Assembly: GCA_028293005.1 (NCBI GenBank)
Contig: JAQGLH010000284.1
Coordinates: 1-7,372, forward strand
DNA from: Alphaproteobacteria bacterium
GTDB lineage: Bacteria > Pseudomonadota > Alphaproteobacteria > Sphingomonadales > Sphingomonadaceae
Direction of reading: 5' to 3'
Length of the DNA: 7,372 nucleotides
Positions 1-5,726 of this stretch are shown here, one piece after another. The notes beneath the pieces were generated by a model that saw only the letters and a list, made by a program, of their open reading frames with translations, searched no databases and had not been told where the DNA came from. Position 1 is the stretch's first letter. Each line of letters opens with the position of its first letter. The translations under genes were made by a program, and so were the position numbers.

Positions 1-1
1 C

Positions 2-139
2 GGCGAGCGCCTGGTCGGGATCGTGTCGCTCGCCGACATCAGCCGCTCCGACGAGAGTGATGCTGCTGCGGTGGCGCTTGGCGGTGTGACGGACCCGGGC
101 GGCGAGCACAATCAGGCGACCGACGACGAAGCCGGCTGA
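2..139 (+). CDS. CBS domain-containing protein, C-terminal fragment
   Basis: This frame is open from the left edge to a TGA at 137-139 and gives 45 residues. It begins GERLVGIVSLADISR, which matches the last beta strand and helix of a CBS domain (the common pattern is G-x-LVGIVS-x-xD-I). A hydrophilic, Asp/Glu/Gly-rich tail of about 30 residues follows. CBS domains usually occur in pairs and bind adenine nucleotides such as AMP, ATP or SAM to regulate an attached or partner protein. The start and most of the gene lie outside the window, so it is unclear whether this is a stand-alone CBS protein or the end of a larger enzyme or transporter. The gene converges on the tonB-like gene, with only 27 bp between the two stop codons. 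The CBS assignment is fairly secure although it rests on a short stretch. Confidence 0.72.
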   Translation, partial: GERLVGIVSLADISRSDESDAAAVALGGVTDPGGEHNQATDDEAG

Positions 140-143
140 GGCA

Positions 144-159
144 GGCGCGCTCGTGCGCC
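144..159. terminator. Possible bidirectional hairpin between convergent genes
   Basis: GGCGC at 144-148 can pair with GCGCC at 155-159 across a 6-nt loop. The hairpin lies in the 27-bp gap between the stop codons of the CBS-domain gene and the convergent tonB-like gene. It has no T-tract on either side, so it is not a classical intrinsic terminator. The position is suggestive, but in DNA this GC-rich a 5-bp GC stem can arise by chance. Confidence 0.25.
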
Positions 160-166
160 GGCAGCG

Positions 167-970
167 TCAGCGATAGGGTTCGACCAGCTCCGGCTCGACG
201 TCGATCGGCGGCGGCTCGGGCCCGAGCTCCCAGACATGCTCACCACGAACGACGTCGGCGATCGCTTTGCCTTGCGCATCGCGCGCGGGGCGATAGTGGA
301 AACGGCGCTTGATCAGCCGGCAGGTCGTCGCGTCGAGCTCGGCGCTGCCGCTCGAGCGCGTCACCGCACAGTCGCTGACGCGGCCGTCGGGTGCCACGAC
401 GAAGCGCAGATACACCGTCCCCCCGACCCCGGCTTCAAACGCCCTGCGCGGATAGTCGGTTTCGGAAATCCGCCCGCGCACCCAGCGCGCGCGCGCACCC
501 CTGCCGCCGTCGCCCCCGCCGGTGCCATTGCCGCGCAATCCGCTGCCGAGCCCGGTCCCCTGCCCGCCGCTGCCCGTGCCGGGCCCGCGCACGTCGGCCG
601 CACCGGCGGCCGCCGCATTGCCCTCCCCGGCAGCAGGGGCGGCGACGATCGGCGGCGGCGGCGGCAGGCGGATCTCCGGCTTCGGCGCGACGATTTCGGT
701 CGGTGTGTCCCTGAGGTTGGCCGCCGAGGCCGCGCCTTCGGGATCCTTGGGGCGGGCCCGTTCGACCTCTGCGCGAGACGGCGAAGCCACTTTGGCAGGC
801 GGAGGCGGCAGCGGCGCGACGACGTCGAAGAGCGTCAAGCTTTCCTCGACGCGGCTCACGACCTTGACCCCGAGACCGTTGATCAGCGCATAACCGAGCA
901 GGACATGGAGCGCAGCCACGCCGATCATCGATTTGATGCGGTCGCGATTCTGCTCGGTCACCTGCGGCAT
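167..970 (-). CDS. Energy transducer TonB
   Basis: TonB links the inner-membrane ExbB-ExbD proton motor to TonB-dependent outer-membrane receptors for siderophores, vitamin B12 or glycans. From the ATG at 970 the product is 267 residues. It has a short cytoplasmic N-terminus and one membrane anchor at about residues 16-33. The anchor contains a His (ALHVLLGYAL) in the place of the TM histidine that is essential in E. coli TonB. Poly-Pro stretches follow near 53-60 and 103-107, then a Gly-rich spacer at about 115-160 in place of the Pro-Lys/Glu-Pro spacer of enterobacteria, and a TonB C-terminal domain at about 164-249 (SETDYPRRAFEAGVGGTVYLRF, VAPDGRVS). A Pro/Glu tail ends it. Two cysteines lie in the C-terminal domain. 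An in-frame GTG at 988 would add six residues; both starts have a moderate purine-rich site about 8 nt upstream, and ATG is preferred here. No exbB or exbD lies beside it, so it is probably one of several TonB paralogues. Confidence 0.93.
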   Translation of the reverse strand: MPQVTEQNRDRIKSMIGVAALHVLLGYALINGLGVKVVSRVEESLTLFDVVAPLPPPPAKVASPSRAEVERARPKDPEGAASAANLRDTPTEIVAPKPEIRLPPPPPIVAAPAAGEGNAAAAGAADVRGPGTGSGGQGTGLGSGLRGNGTGGGDGGRGARARWVRGRISETDYPRRAFEAGVGGTVYLRFVVAPDGRVSDCAVTRSSGSAELDATTCRLIKRRFHYRPARDAQGKAIADVVRGEHVWELGPEPPPIDVEPELVEPYR

Positions 971-1097
971 CGTCGTCGTCCCTGCCACGCCATGCGCCCT
1001 CGTTGTCTGCTCTCACCGCCTAACTCATGGCGCGGCAATGCGCACCATCTGCGGCGACGGATCACGCTGGACGTGCCGGCGCAACTGGCGCACCTTG

Positions 1098-1114
1098 CCT
1101 CCAAACAGGGGAGG
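1098..1114 (+). promoter_or_regulatory. Shine-Dalgarno of the MAPEG gene with a facing complementary arm
   Basis: GGAGG at 1110-1114 is a near-perfect ribosome binding site 10 nt before the ATG at 1125, and it fixes that start. CCTCC at 1098-1102 is its exact complement, separated by a 7-nt loop. In mRNA the two could form a 5-bp hairpin that hides the ribosome binding site. The ribosome binding site is clear; a role for the hairpin is inference. Confidence 0.5.
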
Positions 1115-1124
1115 AGAAACCTAC

Positions 1125-1565
1125 ATGATCAGCCCGATACTCGGTCCCGTCGTCGCGCTCGTCGCCTGGAGCCTGGTGATGTTGACCTGGATGAACGCCA
1201 CGCGCCTTCCGGCGCTCAAGCGCGCCGGCATCTCGATCAAGGGACGCGTCGGCTCGCGTAGCGGCGGCCTCGACGGCGTGGTCGAGGATCACGTCCAGTG
1301 GAAGGCGCACAACTACAACCATCTGATGGAGCAGCCGACGATCTTCTACGCGATCGCGCTCAGCCTCGCGCTGATGGGCCGCGACGATTGCATCACCCTG
1401 CTGCTCGCCTGGGGCTATGTCGCGGCGCGGGTGATCCACAGCCTGGTCCAGGCGACCGTCAACCGCATCACGGTGCGGTTGACCTTCTTCCTGATCGCAT
1501 CCTTCTGCCTGCTCGGCCTCACCATCAGCGCCGCGCTTACCTTGATTGGGAACATGCCCGCCTAG
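1125..1565 (+). CDS. MAPEG family integral membrane protein
   Basis: The product has 146 residues, the usual size for a bacterial MAPEG protein (membrane-associated proteins in eicosanoid and glutathione metabolism). The ATG at 1125 is chosen because GGAGG ends 10 nt upstream; the frame is open to 933, but that extension is not membrane-like. About four hydrophobic segments are seen, at residues 4-24, 71-86, 88-106 and 117-142. The loop after the first helix carries HNYNHLMEQPTIFY (residues 62-75), a version of the conserved MAPEG Asn-His-x-x-Glu-x-Pro signature, and ARVIHSLVQAT (101-111) fits the second conserved Arg/His segment. Eukaryotic members act as glutathione transferases or leukotriene synthases. 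Bacterial members of this type are mostly uncharacterised, so no substrate is proposed. It is the first of three co-directional genes; the thioesterase gene follows after 77 bp. Confidence 0.9.
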   Translation: MISPILGPVVALVAWSLVMLTWMNATRLPALKRAGISIKGRVGSRSGGLDGVVEDHVQWKAHNYNHLMEQPTIFYAIALSLALMGRDDCITLLLAWGYVAARVIHSLVQATVNRITVRLTFFLIASFCLLGLTISAALTLIGNMPA

Positions 1566-1594
1566 CGCCATTTTAGACGAGGAAGCCGTCGGAA

Positions 1595-1606
1595 CTCCGG
1601 CCGGAG
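1595..1606. repeat. 12-bp palindrome between the MAPEG and thioesterase genes
   Basis: CTCCGGCCGGAG is a perfect palindrome in the 77-bp gap after the MAPEG stop codon and 36 bp before the thioesterase ATG. As RNA it could form only a short 4-bp stem with a GGCC loop, without a T-tract. It may be an operator-like site, a weak attenuator or chance; there is no second copy in the window to support a regulator site. Confidence 0.3.
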
Positions 1607-1642
1607 CGCCCCAAGAACGATGACGAAGGTGGATCGGCAGCC

Positions 1643-2134
1643 ATGGCCGCTGTTATGGCGGCCGCAGCCGTCCGTGTTCAATCAGGACCCAAGCCCGTGA
1701 GTGATCCCGCTTTTCAGCCTAAGCTGCAATTCGACGCCTGGACGCTTTCCGCCTTCATCGACCAGTCGTTTCCGGCGGCAACACGCGCCGGGTTCGGCGA
1801 AATCGTCTCGGTGGCTCCGGATCATGTCCGGATGCGACTCACTCCTTCCGCCGACATGATCCGGCCGGGCGACATCGTGTCGGGACCGACCTTGATGGGG
1901 CTGGCGGATGTCGCCGCCTGGGCCGTCGTGCTCGCGCATGTCGGCCCTGTGGCGATGGCGGTGACCAACAGCCTGTCGATCACATTCCTCCGTGCGTGTC
2001 AGCTCGAGCCGGTGATCGCCGATGCCCGGCTGCTCAAGCTCGGGCGGCGGCTGGCAACGGTCGACGTCCGCCTCTGGCAGGGCGATGACGAGCGGCTGGT
2101 GGCACAAGCCACCGTCGGCTACGCGCTTCCGTGA
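1643..2134 (+). CDS. PaaI-type hotdog-fold thioesterase
   Basis: This is predicted to hydrolyse acyl-CoA or aryl-CoA thioesters in the cytoplasm; the substrate is unknown. The longest frame gives 163 residues. The hotdog core covers about residues 45-162. The stretch RPGDIVSGPTLMGLADVAAW (74-93) is the segment leading into the long central helix, where PaaI-family enzymes have HGG followed by an acidic catalytic residue. Here the His-Gly-Gly is replaced by Ser-Gly-Pro, while Asp89 occupies the acidic position. The later strands are also recognisable (TNSLSITFLRA at 108-118, then GRRLATVDVRLW). The ATG at 1643 follows GGTGGA with 9 nt spacing. An in-frame GTG at 1697, preceded by AGGA with a 9-nt gap, would remove an Ala-rich 18-residue leader and start M-SDPAFQPKL, so the start is not settled. 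It may share a transcript with its neighbours. Confidence 0.82.
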   Translation: MAAVMAAAAVRVQSGPKPVSDPAFQPKLQFDAWTLSAFIDQSFPAATRAGFGEIVSVAPDHVRMRLTPSADMIRPGDIVSGPTLMGLADVAAWAVVLAHVGPVAMAVTNSLSITFLRACQLEPVIADARLLKLGRRLATVDVRLWQGDDERLVAQATVGYALP

Positions 2135-2195
2135 GAGCGCACGATCGTAAAGAGAGCGTTGCCGGGGTGTCGTGATCGCCCTATGGCGCCGTGCG

Positions 2196-2747
2196 ATGGC
2201 TTCCGATCCCGCGTACGCAGACCCCCCCGCAAAACTGAAACCGCTGCCGCTGATAATCTTCAGCTCGCGCTGGCTCCAGCTCCCGCTCTATCTCGGGCTG
2301 ATCGTAGCGCAGTGCGTCTACGTGTTCCTGTTCCTCAAGGAACTCAACCATCTCGTCGTGCACAGCTGGGAGTTCAGCGAGCAGCAGATCATGCTGGTCG
2401 TGCTCGGCCTGATCGACGTGGTGATGATCTCGAACCTGCTCGTGATGGTGATCGTGGGTGGCTATGAGACGTTCGTCTCGCGGCTCGGCCTGACCGGGCA
2501 TCCGGACCAGCCCGAATGGCTGAGCCATGTCAATGCGGGGGTCCTCAAGGTCAAGCTCGCGATGGCGATCATCGGCATCTCGTCGATCCACCTGCTCCGC
2601 ACGTTCATCGAGGCGGGCGCGCTCGGCCAGCCCACCGGGCGCATCACCGAGCAGGCTATTTTGTGGCAGACGGTGATCCACATGGCCTTCATTCTGTCGG
2701 CGATCGGCATCGCCTGGGTCGACCGGATGACCCAGCACAAGCATTGA
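2196..2747 (+). CDS. UPF0114 (YqhA / TIGR00645) family membrane protein
   Basis: From the ATG at 2196 the protein has 183 residues with four predicted membrane helices, at about 28-48, 64-89, 118-136 and 157-175. It matches E. coli YqhA (164 aa) through much of its length: SRWLQLPLYLGL near the N-terminus, IDVVMISNLLVMVIVGGYETFVSR, AIIGISSIHLLRTF, and the end FILSAIGIAWVDRMTQHKH against the YqhA ending DRLTRHNH. The family function is unknown. An upstream in-frame GTG at 2172 would add eight residues (MIALWRRA). Neither start has a good ribosome binding site, and the ATG gives a start more like the family as I recall it. The gene lies 37-61 bp after the thioesterase gene and is probably read with it. 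It converges on the RCK potassium-channel gene with 65 bp between stops; no clear terminator is visible in that gap. Confidence 0.9.
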   Translation: MASDPAYADPPAKLKPLPLIIFSSRWLQLPLYLGLIVAQCVYVFLFLKELNHLVVHSWEFSEQQIMLVVLGLIDVVMISNLLVMVIVGGYETFVSRLGLTGHPDQPEWLSHVNAGVLKVKLAMAIIGISSIHLLRTFIEAGALGQPTGRITEQAILWQTVIHMAFILSAIGIAWVDRMTQHKH

Positions 2748-2812
2748 GCGGAACAGCGCCGAAGCCGCACGATCGCCCGCTTGATCCGCGCCTACCGCCC
2801 TGCCCCAGCTGA

Positions 2813-3856
2813 TTATTGGATCAACTGCTCGCTGGACGAAGTCGGCAGGATCTCGACCACGGTGTCGCCCTCCATCAGCCGTTGCGCTTCGGGCTCCCAA
2901 AAGCCGTGCGGAACGCCGTTGCGATAGACCCGCACGCCGAGGCCGTCGCGCAACGCCGAGAGCGGCTTGCCATATTCCTCCGGCCTGATCGCGCGTTCGG
3001 AGAGACGGACCCGCCCGCTCGAGGAGGCGAGATCGGCGATATAGTCGGCGATATGGGTGCCGTGGGTCGAGCCGGCGAGCAGAAGGCCGGCAAAGCTTAC
3101 CGGATTGATCACGGTGGTCGCGCCGGCCTGCCGCGCCAGCAGCTCGTTGTCCTCGTTGCGCACCGCGACGCTGATCGGCAGCTTCGGCACAAGATGGCGG
3201 GCGGTCAGTGTGATCAGGATCGAGGTGTCGTCGCGGCCGGCGCTGACGATCATCGCGCTCGCGGCCGCGATCCGCACCGCCTCCAGCGTCTTGTCGCGCG
3301 TGGCGTCGCCATCCAGCGTGAGGCAGCCGAGCGCCGCAGCCTGCTCGAGAACATCCTCATCGGGATCGACAACGACGATCTCGTCCGGGCGGGCACCGCG
3401 AGCCAGCAGCTCCTCCACCGCCTCCGCGCCGCACGAGCCGAAGCCCGCGACCACGACATGTCCCCTGAGAGCCATTTGAATTCGTTTCATGCGCCATCTT
3501 TCCCATGTCCGCCGGAATATGAATGTGTAGGCGGTGCCGACGAAGATCAGCACGAAGAAGATCCGGATCGGTGTCACCAGAAAGGCATCGAACATCCGTG
3601 CGCTGTTGCTGATCGGAACGATGTCGCCGTAGCCGGTGGTCGTGATGCTGATCATCGTGAAATAGATCACGTCGAGGAAGCTTAGATGTCCGTCATGGCT
3701 GTCCTTCAATCCGTCGCGCTCGAACCAATGGACGGCTACCGCGAGCAGCAAAAGCGCGAGCACCAGCGCGGCACGCCAGGCGATTTGCGCCCAGACCGGC
3801 ATCGGGTTCTTGCGTCTCAACATCACACGGTCGAGAGCGTTAGGCGGGTGTCGCAT
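2813..3856 (-). CDS. Two-TM potassium channel with RCK (TrkA-N/TrkA-C) domain
   Basis: The product has 347 residues and should form a ligand-gated K+ channel in the inner membrane, with the general architecture of MthK. In order it shows TM1 at about 24-44, a pore helix and selectivity filter TTTGYGDI at 72-79, and TM2 at about 91-113. An RCK Rossmann domain starts at HVVVAGFGSCG (133-143). Its Gly-x-Gly-x-x-Gly fold motif is followed by VVVDPDE (161-167) at the end of the second strand and GDAT (183-186). A TrkA-C-like module follows at about 282-337 (RVRLSERAIRPEEYGKPLSALR). The conserved filter indicates K+ selectivity. The gating ligand (NAD(H), Ca2+ or another) cannot be read from the sequence. 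The ATG at 3856 overlaps the TGA of a 36-codon upstream ORF and has only a weak ribosome site of its own. Later in-frame ATGs at 3823 and 3802 are possible but would shorten the N-terminus. Confidence 0.93.
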   Translation of the reverse strand: MRHPPNALDRVMLRRKNPMPVWAQIAWRAALVLALLLLAVAVHWFERDGLKDSHDGHLSFLDVIYFTMISITTTGYGDIVPISNSARMFDAFLVTPIRIFFVLIFVGTAYTFIFRRTWERWRMKRIQMALRGHVVVAGFGSCGAEAVEELLARGARPDEIVVVDPDEDVLEQAAALGCLTLDGDATRDKTLEAVRIAAASAMIVSAGRDDTSILITLTARHLVPKLPISVAVRNEDNELLARQAGATTVINPVSFAGLLLAGSTHGTHIADYIADLASSSGRVRLSERAIRPEEYGKPLSALRDGLGVRVYRNGVPHGFWEPEAQRLMEGDTVVEILPTSSSEQLIQ

Positions 3857-3966
3857 CAGCGCTCGCCCGGAAGAGGATCATCGGCGAGGACTCCGCAACG
3901 CTCCGTCTGAACGGGATCTCGGGCAGGATTGCGGTTTTGAAGCACCGTCACGCTCGCCACCGCCAT
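3856..3966 (-). CDS. Small 36-aa ORF upstream of the potassium-channel gene, coupled as TGATG
   Basis: This short frame encodes 36 residues (begins MAVASVTVLQNRNPARDPVQ, ends LADDPLPGER). Its ATG is preceded by GAGGGAG (3973-3979) with a 6-nt spacer, the best ribosome site around this locus. Its TGA shares one base with the channel start codon (TGATG), the usual layout for translational reinitiation. The channel gene has only a weak ribosome site of its own, which fits coupling. The peptide has no membrane segment or recognised motif. By hand count, 22 of 35 codons after the ATG end in G or C, lower than the surrounding genes appear, so the coding signal is modest. It could be a leader peptide serving mainly to deliver ribosomes, a genuine small protein, or a chance ORF in the 182-bp gap between the channel and lipoprotein genes. 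Confidence 0.45.
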   Translation of the reverse strand: MAVASVTVLQNRNPARDPVQTERCGVLADDPLPGER

Positions 3967-3972
3967 CGCATT

Positions 3973-3979
3973 CTCCCTC
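3973..3979 (-). promoter_or_regulatory. Strong Shine-Dalgarno of the 36-codon ORF
   Basis: Read on the minus strand, GAGGGAG lies 6 nt before the ATG at 3966. It is the only strong ribosome binding site in the gap before the potassium-channel gene and is the main reason to treat the short ORF as translated. A CTCC at 3980-3983 directly upstream could pair with the GGAG part across three bases, a weak potential hairpin. Confidence 0.5.
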
Positions 3980-4034
3980 GGAGCGCCGAATGGCAGTTCG
4001 CAGGCGATGTGACAACGTCCAAGCAACCGTGCGC

Positions 4035-4046
4035 GCCGCTAGCGGC
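4035..4046. repeat. 12-bp perfect palindrome across the lipoprotein stop codon
   Basis: GCCGCTAGCGGC is a perfect palindrome containing the TAG stop (4039-4041) of the lipoprotein gene. It has no loop and no following T-tract, so it is a poor terminator. It might be a protein-binding site or a chance GC-rich palindrome. Confidence 0.3.
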
Positions 4047-4818
4047 AGCGGACCTGCCGCAAATGGATTTTCTGGGTCGATTCGAGGATGAGCAGGAGCG
4101 GCAGCATGCGTTGCCGATCAACCAGGCTGAACCCGATTGTCCGCTCCCCCTGCTGCGGCTTCGCGGCCGACCGGCGCAGCAGATCGAGCACGAACACCGC
4201 CCGTCCTTCGTAAACGGCCGTGCCACGATAGACATAACGCGCCCACGGACGGTCGTTCTCGTCGGCGATCGTTGCCGCCGCCTGGCCGGGGACCAATTGA
4301 GCGGCGGAATAATGAGGGAAATAGAGCGCAAGCTCGTTGACGACGTGGCCGTCGGCGCCCTCGACCGGCTTCAGCGCTGCCGCTCTGCGCTTCGCGTAAG
4401 CGGGAAAAGTGTCGGCGTTGAGCGGCTGCCCGGCGCCGGCGAGGTTGAAATCGAACAATTTCCCATCCGGGCCAATCAGCGCCGTCGAGGTCAATCCGCC
4501 GTTGGTCATGCTGACCAGCAAGCGGTCCCTCGCCCGGCGCACCGAGAGCTCGAAGGTCCGGCTGCCGTACTTGCCCTGCATGTCGTTACCGACCGCGCGA
4601 TAGCTGCAGCCATCGACCGCGCCATACGCCGGCCGCGGCGCCGGAAGCGCGCTGACGCCGAGCCGCCGAAGGAAGGCCTGGTTGGGCTTGCTCACCGCCG
4701 AAGGCCGCCCGCCCTGGAAAGCCGGCCCTGCCTGACAGGCGGCGAGCAAGAGCGCGCCAAGCACGACGCACAGCGCGGCTGGGGCGCGCGCCCGCAAAAT
4801 CGCTTGTGGAGGGTTCAC
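4039..4818 (-). CDS. Putative lipoprotein of unknown family, third gene of the bactofilin set
   Basis: The product has 259 residues if read from the GTG at 4818. That start is chosen because a signal peptide follows at once: positive residues (ILRARA), the hydrophobic stretch ALCVVLGALLL, then the lipobox LAAC with the lipidated Cys at position 28. The frame stays open much further upstream, but that part only shadows the preceding gene. The residue after the Cys is Gln, not Asp, so Lol sorting to the outer membrane is plausible. The mature protein is mixed alpha/beta-looking, with cysteines at 71 and 258 that could form a disulfide in the periplasm. No domain family is recognised. GTG overlaps the TGA of the upstream gene (GTGA) and there is no strong ribosome site, so translation is probably coupled. 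Its place behind a bactofilin and a membrane-spanning protein suggests an envelope role, but that is inference. Confidence 0.8.
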   Translation of the reverse strand: MNPPQAILRARAPAALCVVLGALLLAACQAGPAFQGGRPSAVSKPNQAFLRRLGVSALPAPRPAYGAVDGCSYRAVGNDMQGKYGSRTFELSVRRARDRLLVSMTNGGLTSTALIGPDGKLFDFNLAGAGQPLNADTFPAYAKRRAAALKPVEGADGHVVNELALYFPHYSAAQLVPGQAAATIADENDRPWARYVYRGTAVYEGRAVFVLDLLRRSAAKPQQGERTIGFSLVDRQRMLPLLLILESTQKIHLRQVRCR

Positions 4819-5705
4819 CGGTAGATGACGCCGCCCCGTGCGCGGCACGAGGGATAGCTGGTCTGGACCTCTTCGCCGCCGGGGAGGATGCAGCTGATCG
4901 TAGCGACCAGCGCTGCGACCGGCTGCCGCGCCTGCGCGCGCCGCCGTGGCGGCCGCTGACGTTCGCGCCGTGGGCGAGCCTCGGCCGCCTTTTGCTTTGG
5001 CGCCGGAACGCGCCGAACATCGATCGGAGCGGCCGGAAGCGCGGGCGGAGCAGCCTTGAGCGATGGCGACGCCAGCGGTGCAGCCGGCATCGGCCCGGTT
5101 TCGATCATCGGCGAAGGCGGGAAGCTGGCGGTCGGCTCGAACGCCTCGTCGGCGACGGCCGGCGCAGGCGCCGGCTGCGGCGCGTCCAGCCACTGCCTCG
5201 CGAAGAACAATAGGACCACCACCGCGGCAACGAGCAGCGCCATCGCCGCCGGCCATTGCAACGACGGAACTTTCTTTTCGCTCGCCTGGGCCGGCTCTGG
5301 GAGGCCGGGCTGCTCGACCAGCTCCGGCTGCGCTACTAGTCCCGGCTCCTCTGGCAGCTCCGGCTGGCTGGCCGGTTCGGGCATTGGTCCGGGATCGAGC
5401 AAGACCGCTGCCCCAGGCTCACCGACCGGCGTCGAAACCGACTGCTCCGCCTCGCTCGCCGGGCTCAAGCTGAGGCTCGGGCCGGGACGAGGATCGGGGG
5501 TGACCCGCGCGGGCGGCGCGGCGCTTTCGAAATTCCAGTCGAAGCCGTCATCTTCATCGTCGTCGACCATGAAGTCGGGCTGGGCACCGTCGGCCTGCAT
5601 TGGAAGATGCAGGCCGTCCGGCGACTTGCCCGAAGGCTGCGCCAAAGGCTCGGCCGGATAATTGGCGGCGGGTTCGGCGCTGCTCATCTTCCAGATCGTG
5701 CGCAT
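4815..5705 (-). CDS. Single-pass, Pro-rich membrane protein of unknown family with a C-terminal Cys-pair module
   Basis: The product has 296 residues and no recognised family. The N-terminal half (1-150) is hydrophilic, with an acidic patch VDDDEDDGFDWNF (47-59) and a Pro/Glu-rich stretch (about 107-140) holding a degenerate repeat, QPELPEEPGL then QPELVEQPGL. One hydrophobic segment, WPAAMALLVAAVVVLLFFAR (151-170), is followed by a Pro/Ala-rich part (174-230), an Arg-rich stretch (231-260), and a compact end, ATISCILPGGEEVQTSYPSC then RARGGVIYR, with cysteines at 272 and 287. KK before the TM and the Cys pair after it fit a cytoplasmic N-terminus and a periplasmic C-terminus, although the Arg after the TM weakens this. 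The ATG at 5705 has AGGA about 8 nt upstream; ATG 5687 has no usable site. It lies 21 bp after the bactofilin gene and overlaps the lipoprotein gene by GTGA. A role as a bridge between the bactofilin scaffold and the envelope is proposed. Confidence 0.8.
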   Translation of the reverse strand: MRTIWKMSSAEPAANYPAEPLAQPSGKSPDGLHLPMQADGAQPDFMVDDDEDDGFDWNFESAAPPARVTPDPRPGPSLSLSPASEAEQSVSTPVGEPGAAVLLDPGPMPEPASQPELPEEPGLVAQPELVEQPGLPEPAQASEKKVPSLQWPAAMALLVAAVVVLLFFARQWLDAPQPAPAPAVADEAFEPTASFPPSPMIETGPMPAAPLASPSLKAAPPALPAAPIDVRRVPAPKQKAAEARPRRERQRPPRRRAQARQPVAALVATISCILPGGEEVQTSYPSCRARGGVIYR

Positions 5706-5726
5706 CGGCGGGATCCTAGATCAAGC

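Noticed and set aside
989..1097. Promoters in the divergent tonB/MAPEG gap
   Set aside because: Promoters must exist here, but no pair of -35/-10 boxes with acceptable spacing was convincing and no Fur-box-like inverted repeat was seen, so none is reported.
933..1124. N-terminal extension of the MAPEG protein to an ATG at 933
   Set aside because: The extension overlaps the start of the divergent tonB-like gene and is not membrane-like, while a near-perfect GGAGG site points to the ATG at 1125.
236..1261. Long + strand frame of 341 codons opposite the tonB-like gene
   Set aside because: It is antisense to a clear TonB gene, its translation is rich in Arg, His and Ala without any motif, and it runs through the MAPEG start region. 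It is a GC-rich shadow frame.
2816..3685. Long + strand frame of 289 codons opposite the potassium-channel gene
   Set aside because: The opposite strand encodes a channel with intact filter and RCK motifs; this frame gives Arg/Asp/Ala-rich sequence with no fold signature.
3937..4824. Long + strand frame of 295 codons opposite the lipoprotein gene
   Set aside because: The lipoprotein has a signal peptide, lipobox and coupled start; the antisense product is Arg-rich and motif-free.
4819..5256. Upstream in-frame extension of the lipoprotein gene, making a 405-residue protein
   Set aside because: The extension lies in another frame of the membrane protein gene, has biased low-complexity composition, and would bury the signal peptide and lipobox in the middle of the protein.
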